Assembly: GCF_000948415.1 (NCBI RefSeq)
Contig: NZ_JYII01000010.1
Coordinates: 1-64,000, forward strand
Reading direction: 5' to 3'
Length of the DNA: 64,000 nt
From: Thalassospira sp. HJ
GTDB taxonomy: Bacteria; Pseudomonadota; Alphaproteobacteria; Rhodospirillales; Thalassospiraceae
Below are positions 58,579-64,000 of the stretch, one piece after another. Below the pieces are notes generated by a model. That model was not told the origin of the DNA, did not search any database, and worked only from the letters and a program-made list of their open reading frames with translations. The number at the start of each line of letters is the position of its first letter. Position 1 is the stretch's first letter. Made by a program: the position numbers and the translations under genes.

Positions 58579-59493
58579 ATGCAATATGCCTTTGACATAG
58601 GTGGCTCGCATATCGAGTTCGGTGTTTTTGATGCGGATGGGGCGGTTGTGCTTCATCGCAAGGTCGCGACACCGCGTGATGATCGGGATGCCTTTGTTGA
58701 AACCCTTGCCGGGTTGGTGCGTGAAGCTGATCAGCAATATGACCAATGTCCCGTCGGCATCAGCCTTGCCGGTGGCGTGGATCCGAAAATCGGGGCTGTG
58801 ATTTCGGCCAATATTCCGGCAATCCATGGCTGGCCGCTGGCTGCCGAGCTTTCCGAAGTTTTGGGCCGGGCTGTCCTTGTTGAAAATGACGCCGATTGTT
58901 TTGCCCTGGCCGAGGCAACAACGGGTGCCGCCAAAAATGCCCGAACCGTCTTTGCCATCATTCTTGGTACCGGGGTGGGGGGCGGCATCGTGTTTGACGG
59001 GCAGTTTGTCGGCGGCAAGAGCGGTATTCGTGGCGAGTGGGGGCATGGCAATGATGTTACTGGTTCGCTGATCCGTCATGGCCTTTCATCTGTTGCTTGC
59101 GGCTGCGGACGCACAGGGTGCCTTGATAGTTGGGGTGGAGCGCGCGGCCTTGAACGCATCTATGCGCAAATCCATGGCGCGGAACTTGGCAGTCATGCCA
59201 TCACCACTGCATGGCAGGCGGGGGATGACAAGGCAGCACGTGTCATTGACATCTACTGTGATCTGGTGGCGCGCGAGCTCGCCCTGATGGTCAACGTGCT
59301 TGATCCGGGTTGTATCCCGGTCGGGGGTGGGTTGGCGTCCGAGGTGGCCCTGATTGCCGAGATCGACGCACGCGTTCGCAAGCAGGTGCTGGGGCGTTAT
59401 GACGCGCCATTGGTGGTTCCGGGTGCCCATGCCCGTGACGGCGGTTTGCGAGGGGCTGCGTTGCTGCATCAGATGGCAGCGCACGCGAAATAG
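58579..59493 (+). CDS. ROK-family sugar kinase
   Basis: The 304-aa protein has the ROK fold: DIGGSHIEFGVFDADG (phosphate 1), SLAGGVDPKIGAVISANIPAI, VENDADCFALAEA (catalytic Asp), GTGVGGGIVFDGQFV, and the zinc site CGCGRTGCLDSWGG. The family includes fructokinase, glucokinase and N-acetylglucosamine kinase; the substrate is not fixed by these motifs. Start ATG 58579 has AGGGA about ten bases upstream. It has no helix-turn-helix, so it is an enzyme rather than a repressor. It is single, after the M16 terminator. Confidence 0.88.
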   Translation: MQYAFDIGGSHIEFGVFDADGAVVLHRKVATPRDDRDAFVETLAGLVREADQQYDQCPVGISLAGGVDPKIGAVISANIPAIHGWPLAAELSEVLGRAVLVENDADCFALAEATTGAAKNARTVFAIILGTGVGGGIVFDGQFVGGKSGIRGEWGHGNDVTGSLIRHGLSSVACGCGRTGCLDSWGGARGLERIYAQIHGAELGSHAITTAWQAGDDKAARVIDIYCDLVARELALMVNVLDPGCIPVGGGLASEVALIAEIDARVRKQVLGRYDAPLVVPGAHARDGGLRGAALLHQMAAHAK

Positions 59494-59653
59494 GGCTAAT
59501 GCGGTCCGCATATCAGGAAAATGTTATCCAAGCCGAAGAATGCCCTATGCCTTGGTATGCTAAGGGTTTAGAATTTGCCGTCAGCGACTTAAATGTTGCG
59601 ATATAACAAGGCTTTATGACCGGCGTCTGGGGCAAGGCCACGCCGGTCAAAAC

Positions 59654-60637
59654 ATGGGAAACATCATGACGACCGAGTTTGAGACCGATCATCAGGCAGA
59701 AATGGCCAAAATGTTCGAACAGCGTGTTGAGGCGATCCTGAAGCTTGGCATCGAGCAGTTCGGTCTGCCTGTCGGAATCTTCAGCGCGATTGGCGAAGAG
59801 ACCTATGAAATTCGCCAGGTTCTTCATCCTGAGAACGTCCTGACCCCGGGCATGGAATTCGATCTCGAAGAAACGTTTTGCAGTCAGGTGATTTCGGCCA
59901 GCAAGGTCTTTGCCTTCCACGATGTCAGCCAGAGCGAACTGGGTTCGCACCCGGCTGGTGAGAAGTTCGGTTTTGCCGCCTATCTTGGCGCACCGATCGT
60001 GGTTGAGGGCGAGTGCATCGGGACCCTCGCATTTGGCAGCACCAGCCCGGTTGCGGCCTTTGGTGAACATGACACCGATCTGGTACAGCTGTTTGCCGAT
60101 TCAATCGGTCAGACGGTTGCCCATATCCATGATCGCAAGGCGCTTGATCAGGCGCGCGCAGACCTTGAACGATCTGCCAATACCGACCCGCTGACGGGGC
60201 TTTATAACCGCCGTTACATGGAAGCTGTTCTTCGTACGGAGCTTGAGCGGTCGAACCGTTATGGCAATGCGGTTGTTGTCGGCATGGTCTATTTCGACAA
60301 TCTCAAGAACCTAAATGAAGACTTTGGCTATGATGCCGGTGACGCCGCGCTCAAACTGTTTGCCAAGGTGGCATCCGAAATGATGCGTGAAACCGATGTG
60401 ATCGCACGCTGGAGCGATAAGGAATTCATCATCCTGATGCCGGAAACCGGGGCGGCGGGTGCGTTGAACTATCTGCAGCGCCTGACTGATCGCGTCGGTA
60501 CAGAGGACTTCCAGGCGGGCACGGAACATCCGCGGCTGACGCTAAGCGTCGGCCTTGGCATTGCCGAGGAGGGTGATACGCTTGATAAACTGGTCTCGCG
60601 CGCAGACATCGCCATGCATCAGTCCAAGCAATCCTGA
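59654..60637 (+). CDS. GAF-GGDEF protein with degenerate GGDEF and conserved I-site
   Basis: The 327-aa protein has a GAF domain (about residues 20-160) and a GGDEF domain (about 175-325), TDPLTGLYNRRYME at its start. The cyclase signature is broken: RWSDKEFIILMPET (254-258 is SDKEF, not GGDEF), and the first metal Asp (in the LDxDxFK motif) reads YFDNLK. The inhibitory I-site RETD (245-248) is kept exactly five residues upstream, so it may bind c-di-GMP as an effector and not make it. An alternative start four codons on, ATG 59666, has GGGAA closer. No partner is adjacent. It precedes a tRNA-Gln on the other strand. Confidence 0.85.
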   Translation: MGNIMTTEFETDHQAEMAKMFEQRVEAILKLGIEQFGLPVGIFSAIGEETYEIRQVLHPENVLTPGMEFDLEETFCSQVISASKVFAFHDVSQSELGSHPAGEKFGFAAYLGAPIVVEGECIGTLAFGSTSPVAAFGEHDTDLVQLFADSIGQTVAHIHDRKALDQARADLERSANTDPLTGLYNRRYMEAVLRTELERSNRYGNAVVVGMVYFDNLKNLNEDFGYDAGDAALKLFAKVASEMMRETDVIARWSDKEFIILMPETGAAGALNYLQRLTDRVGTEDFQAGTEHPRLTLSVGLGIAEEGDTLDKLVSRADIAMHQSKQS

Positions 60638-60699
60638 ACGACTAGTCTCGGCAAAATAGGGTGACACATTCGTGTGCCAATAAGCCTTAGGAAGCAGGC

Positions 60700-60737
60700 A
60701 AAAGAAAACCGCTTTGAGGAAAACCTCAAAGCGGTTT
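60700..60737 (-). terminator. Rho-independent terminator of tRNA-Gln
   Basis: AAACCGCTTTGAGG and CCTCAAAGCGGTTT (60706-60719 and 60724-60737) form a perfect 14-bp stem with loop AAAA. TTTTCTTTTG follows on the minus strand, just after the tRNA 3' end. Confidence 0.92.
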
Positions 60738-60741
60738 GTCT

Positions 60742-60816
60742 TGGCTGGGGCGGTAGGATTCGAACCTACGGTACACGATACCAAAAACCGATGCCTTACC
60801 ACTTGGCCACGCCCCA
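60742..60816 (-). tRNA. tRNA-Gln (anticodon TTG)
   Basis: Reading the minus strand, the acceptor arms TGGGGCG and CGCCCCA pair and GCCA follows, so CCA is encoded. The D arm is GCC/GGC, the T arm is GTAGG-TTCGAAT-CCTAC, and the anticodon loop is TTTTGGT with anticodon TTG. Length 75 nt. A terminator lies four bases beyond the 3' end. Confidence 0.97.
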
Positions 60817-60906
60817 TCAGCGTGTGTGGCGCGGAAAATAGCGCTCTCATGCCAAGAGCGCAACCCTCTATTTGAAGGTTTTTTTATCTGCTCACTACCC
60901 CGATGT

Positions 60907-61836
60907 TCAGTCCGGGAAGGCCGCACCGATATCAGCCTGTTCGCGGGTCTTTTCCGTCAGGATATGGGTGGGGGAAATCCAACAGTCCGGGTTCTGTGCC
61001 GCAATGGCATGGGCAGCACGTTCAGCCTGATCAAATGTGTCGTAAATGCCAAAACAGGTCGCCCCGCTGCCCGACATCCGGGCAAGCAGGCAACCCTCTT
61101 CACGTGCCAAGGCATTAAGTACATCGCAAATTTCCGGAAGGATCCCGGTCGCGGGTAGGGTCAGGTCATTGCCGCATTCCGAAAGCGCATCGGCAAGGGC
61201 GGCGCCACTTTGGAAAGTTTGGTTGGTATCCCATGCGCCGGTCGGGCTAAATCCCTCGTCCGCACGGGCCTTGAAAATCTCGGGCGTGGAAACGGCCTTT
61301 CCCGGATTGATCAGGACCATCGGTACAGGCGGCAGGTCGGGCAGTTCGGTGATTTCTTCGCCGATCCCCGACATCACACAAGTCTTGCCATGCAGGCAAA
61401 CCGGGACATCGGCACCGAGAGACAGGGCGATGCGCGATAGGGTCGCGTCATCCAGCTCAAGCTTCCACATCTCAGAGAGCAAGCGGATGGCAGCAGCGGC
61501 ATCGGCGGATCCGCCCCCGATGCCCGATGCAACCGGTAGGCGCTTATCAAGGACCAGGTCCGCACCCTGTTTGGCAGTGCCAGTTTCCTGCAGCATCCGT
61601 GCTGCGCGCATGACGAGGTTGTCATCAGTGCTTTCAAGGGCAAGGTTGCCGGCCATCGGACCGGTGATCGAAAGCGTGATCTTGTCGTCATCGCGTAGCT
61701 CACCGGTCAGGACATCCCCGGTCGCGGTAAAGCAAACCAGACTTTCAAGCAGGTGATAGCCGTCATCGCGTTTGCCGGTGACGTGCAGAAACAGGTTAAC
61801 CTTGGCAGGCGCCTGCTGGCGATAGGTCGCAGACAT
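60907..61836 (-). CDS. ispE: 4-diphosphocytidyl-2-C-methyl-D-erythritol kinase
   Basis: IspE phosphorylates CDP-ME in the MEP isoprenoid pathway. The 309-aa GHMP-kinase protein has APAKVNLFLHVTGKRDDGYH, the ATP motif LPVASGIGGGSADAAAAIRLL, and the C-terminal MSGSGATCFGIYD. Start ATG 61836; a TTG lies one codon before it. It shares its promoter region with, and is 21 bp downstream of, the TPR lipoprotein gene on the same strand. IspH, the last enzyme of the pathway, lies at 33.4 kb. Confidence 0.95.
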   Translation of the reverse strand: MSATYRQQAPAKVNLFLHVTGKRDDGYHLLESLVCFTATGDVLTGELRDDDKITLSITGPMAGNLALESTDDNLVMRAARMLQETGTAKQGADLVLDKRLPVASGIGGGSADAAAAIRLLSEMWKLELDDATLSRIALSLGADVPVCLHGKTCVMSGIGEEITELPDLPPVPMVLINPGKAVSTPEIFKARADEGFSPTGAWDTNQTFQSGAALADALSECGNDLTLPATGILPEICDVLNALAREEGCLLARMSGSGATCFGIYDTFDQAERAAHAIAAQNPDCWISPTHILTEKTREQADIGAAFPD

Positions 61837-61857
61837 CAACGTTTCTTCCCAAATGCG

Positions 61858-63573
61858 TCAGTTCACGACAATCGGGGCCACGCTTGGTACCTGACCATTG
61901 ATTTTGGATTCTACGGTACTGCGCAGTTCTTCGGTCGGATTGAAGGACAGGGCACGGTGCCACTGGAAGCGGGCTTCGTGATAACGCCCGATCTGCCAAT
62001 AGGCATCGCCCAGATGATCATTGATTGTCGGATCGTCCGGTTTCAGTTCGACAGCCTTTTCAAGCTGCTCAACCGCATCATCAAAGCGACCGAGCTTATA
62101 GTAAACCCAGCCGAGACTATCGACGATATAGCCGTCATCGGGCTGCAGCTCGACCGCACGCTTAAGCATGTCTTCGGCCTGATCGAAATTCATGCCCATA
62201 TCAACCCAGCTATAGCCGAGATAGTTCAGCACATAGGGCTGTTCCGGTTCGATTTCGAGCGCCTGAAGGAAGTCGGCCTCGGCCTTGGCCCAGTCACCGG
62301 CCCGTTCATGGGCAATGCCACGACGATAAAGAAGGCGCCAGCCAACCTGGGTCTTGCCACCAAGGCGCTCGATGGCCCGGTCATAGGCATTAGCCGCCCC
62401 GTCATATTCCTGCTGAATGCGCAGGATATCGCCCAACTGGATCAGGGCGTCCGGACGGTTGCGGCGTTCGCTGACCATGTCTTCAAGGATGTCAATCGCC
62501 TCATCGGCGCGACCGATCTGCTCAAGGCTTGATGCGGTGCGCAGACGCGCGTTCCAGCTGTGCGGCGAGGAAACCGGGATTGCGCTATAAACCTCAATCG
62601 CGGTTTCAAAGCGGTTCTGGATTTCCATGACTTCGCCGACCAGAAGACGGGTGATGTCATCATCCGGGCGCAGCGACAGCGAATAGCGCGCCATCAGCAA
62701 GGACGGATCAACCGCGTTTTCCTGGCTGAGCAGGGTTGCGATATCAAGGTAAGCCTCTGCCAGACCCTCGGCCGGGGTCAGCATGGTGGCAATTGGCGGT
62801 TCTTCGCGCTCAAGCCGTTTCAGATGGAACGGCATGGCAAGCGATTGCGGATGCCGGTCCATGTAGCTTTCATAGAGAAGCGATGCCTTTTGCACCTGTC
62901 CTTTGCGTTCGTAAACGGCACCCAATGCCTCGGCTGCGCGCAAGGGGGCGTCAGCCGGATCGCCATAAGCACTGGCAAGGGCGCGTTCGGCGGCATCGAA
63001 GTCGCCAAAGTGAGCAAGGATCAGGCCGCGATGATATTCCGAAAGCGGATTCAGCGCACCGTTGCCCTGCATGCCATCAAGCGCTGCCATCGCAGGCGCC
63101 TTTTGATCAAGCCCGGTATAGAGCCACGCCTTGGCAAGCGGGGCGATCAGGGCGTTGATGCCGCGTTCGGGCAGGCTTGAGACAATATCAAGCGCATCCT
63201 GATAACGGTTTTCGCGAATGGCACCGTCCATAACGGTCAGGGCGGCAAACAGGTCCTGATCATTTTCAGATTGCAGCTGTATCGCGATGTCGAGCGCATC
63301 ACTGATGCGGCCATCGCTGATCAGGGCGAGAAACGCACGACGGCGGAGTTCGGCATTATCGGGATCAAGTTCATGGGCGCGCAAAAGATACTGCGCAGCA
63401 TAGCCCGACTGGCTTTCAATCTGGGCAGCCTTGCCAGCCAGAAAGTTACCAGAAAACCCGTTGGATTGCGGATACTCGAAGACGGCGTCGTCGCTGCTCT
63501 GGGGCATGGTGCCACAGGCCGAAAGCGCAACAGCTGTCATCGGGATGAGGAGGTGTAACAGTTTACGTTTCAA
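61858..63573 (-). CDS. TPR-repeat lipoprotein, unknown function
   Basis: The 571-aa product starts with a lipoprotein signal ending in VALSACG. About ten TPR helices follow, the clearest being AWLYTGLDQKAPAMAALDGM, AEADFLQALEIEPEQPYVLN and DAVEQLEKAVELKPDDPTIN, ending with the conserved WHRALSFNPTEELRSTVESKI. TPR lipoproteins of this sort sit at the outer membrane as scaffolds; the partner is unknown. I choose the TTG at 63573 (AGGA seven bases upstream); the frame is open to a TTG seven codons earlier. It is the upstream neighbour of ispE. Confidence 0.85.
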   Translation of the reverse strand: MKRKLLHLLIPMTAVALSACGTMPQSSDDAVFEYPQSNGFSGNFLAGKAAQIESQSGYAAQYLLRAHELDPDNAELRRRAFLALISDGRISDALDIAIQLQSENDQDLFAALTVMDGAIRENRYQDALDIVSSLPERGINALIAPLAKAWLYTGLDQKAPAMAALDGMQGNGALNPLSEYHRGLILAHFGDFDAAERALASAYGDPADAPLRAAEALGAVYERKGQVQKASLLYESYMDRHPQSLAMPFHLKRLEREEPPIATMLTPAEGLAEAYLDIATLLSQENAVDPSLLMARYSLSLRPDDDITRLLVGEVMEIQNRFETAIEVYSAIPVSSPHSWNARLRTASSLEQIGRADEAIDILEDMVSERRNRPDALIQLGDILRIQQEYDGAANAYDRAIERLGGKTQVGWRLLYRRGIAHERAGDWAKAEADFLQALEIEPEQPYVLNYLGYSWVDMGMNFDQAEDMLKRAVELQPDDGYIVDSLGWVYYKLGRFDDAVEQLEKAVELKPDDPTINDHLGDAYWQIGRYHEARFQWHRALSFNPTEELRSTVESKINGQVPSVAPIVVN

Positions 63574-63780
63574 AGGCTTTTCCTGCGTCCGCAATTCGGG
63601 TTCGGCGATGTCGAGTTTGGCCCATCGCCATAGTGAATTTCGGGTTTAGCCTACTCAGTCGGCAATTATAAGGCAAAGCATTTGCAACACGGAACCATGT
63701 GCAAAGCGCACACATTGAAGTGAAATCAGTTCAAAGCCGGGAATTGGGCCATCAACAGGGTGGTTTTGCCGGGTTCGCGC

Positions 63781-64000
63781 CTAGCAATAAAGCGGGCGTT
63801 TGGCCGGGACATCGAGCTGTTTGCCAATGACTTCACGGGCCTGTTTGGCAAATTGTGAGCGCTGACCAACCGGTGCGACGGTTTCAAGAACGGCAATCGC
63901 CTTTTCAAGACCGACCGCCTTGGCCAGGAACCAGCCCGCCAGATAGCTTGAGGACAGGCAGCCGCCACTGGTGACGATGTTGCCCTGTGCGACCAGCGGT
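63781..64000 (-). CDS. C-terminal part of DJ-1/PfpI-like protein (runs off right edge)
   Basis: Read in the frame that starts at 63999, the strand gives PLVAQGNIVTSGGCLSSSYL and on to a TAG stop at 63781, with 72 residues visible. The piece GNIVTSGGCLSSSYLAGWFL matches the end of DJ-1/PfpI-type glutamine-amidotransferase-like domains. The ending is KQLDVPAKRPLYC. It is an unfinished gene, and the N-terminal part lies beyond the window. An overlapping 80-codon frame on the same strand is a shadow. Confidence 0.6.
   Translation of the reverse strand, partial: PLVAQGNIVTSGGCLSSSYLAGWFLAKAVGLEKAIAVLETVAPVGQRSQFAKQAREVIGKQLDVPAKRPLYC

Noticed and set aside
63726..63968. 80-codon minus-strand frame at the right edge
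   Set aside because: A different frame gives a DJ-1/PfpI-like ending with a proper stop at 63781, which explains the region better.

Overview
The window looks like a chromosomal segment of a free-living alphaproteobacterium, most likely in the Rhodospirillales (Thalassospira-like). This is an inference. The supports are the gene orders argH-lipoprotein-lysA-DUF4175, ispH-thrB-rnhA and coxB-coxA-ctaB-ctaG-coxC-surf1, an ethylmalonyl-CoA pathway cluster, an aa3-type oxidase, a tandem glycine riboswitch ahead of a gcvT-H-PA-PB operon, and two CheZ-like proteins. No rRNA, CRISPR or prophage was seen. Mobile DNA is limited to the tail of an IS110-type transposase at the left edge and a ~271-bp MITE-like inverted-repeat element at 18.9-19.2 kb.

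Layout. 0-9 kb: DUF4175 membrane protein, lysA, a 48-aa lipoprotein coupled by ATGA overlaps to argH and lysA, a TlpA thioredoxin, and a ribokinase/xylulokinase pair. 9-12.8 kb: 3-hydroxybutyryl-CoA dehydrogenase, etfBA, a PduO-type cobalamin adenosyltransferase and a HIG1 protein. 13-19 kb: a cyanate-utilisation locus, with a sigma-54 activator divergent from an ABC importer and cyanase, a perfect -24/-12 promoter and an array of TACGA/TCGTA half-sites. 19-23.5 kb: the MITE-like element, a Nu-class-like GST, a divergent SAH-hydrolase-like protein and a cytosolic MCP-PilZ receptor. 23.7-29.2 kb: methylsuccinyl-CoA dehydrogenase, crotonyl-CoA carboxylase/reductase and ethylmalonyl-CoA mutase. 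29-35 kb: a GGDEF/EAL protein, rnhA, thrB, ispH and a lipoprotein. 35-40 kb: glycine riboswitch and glycine cleavage operon. 40-46.5 kb: two cheZ-like genes around an unknown protein, a peroxiredoxin, a DsbD/ScsB-type reductase and a YqgE/AlgH protein. 47-53.5 kb: the cytochrome c oxidase operon with assembly factors. 53.5-64 kb: M32 carboxypeptidase, a cNMP-binding protein, thrC, an M16 peptidase, a ROK kinase, GAF-degenerate-GGDEF, tRNA-Gln, ispE, a TPR lipoprotein and the C-terminus of a DJ-1/PfpI protein.

How the genes fit together. Ccr, Ecm and Mcd are steps of C2 assimilation. The mutase needs adenosylcobalamin, which the adenosyltransferase supplies, and the dehydrogenase passes electrons to ETF, so the 9-12 kb and 24-29 kb blocks serve one pathway although the cyanate locus lies between them. 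Cyanate breakdown yields ammonia and CO2. Glycine cleavage yields C1 units, CO2 and ammonia under glycine control. Several signalling proteins (GGDEF/EAL, PilZ-MCP, a degenerate GGDEF with an intact I-site, two CheZ-like proteins) suggest links between c-di-GMP and chemotaxis.
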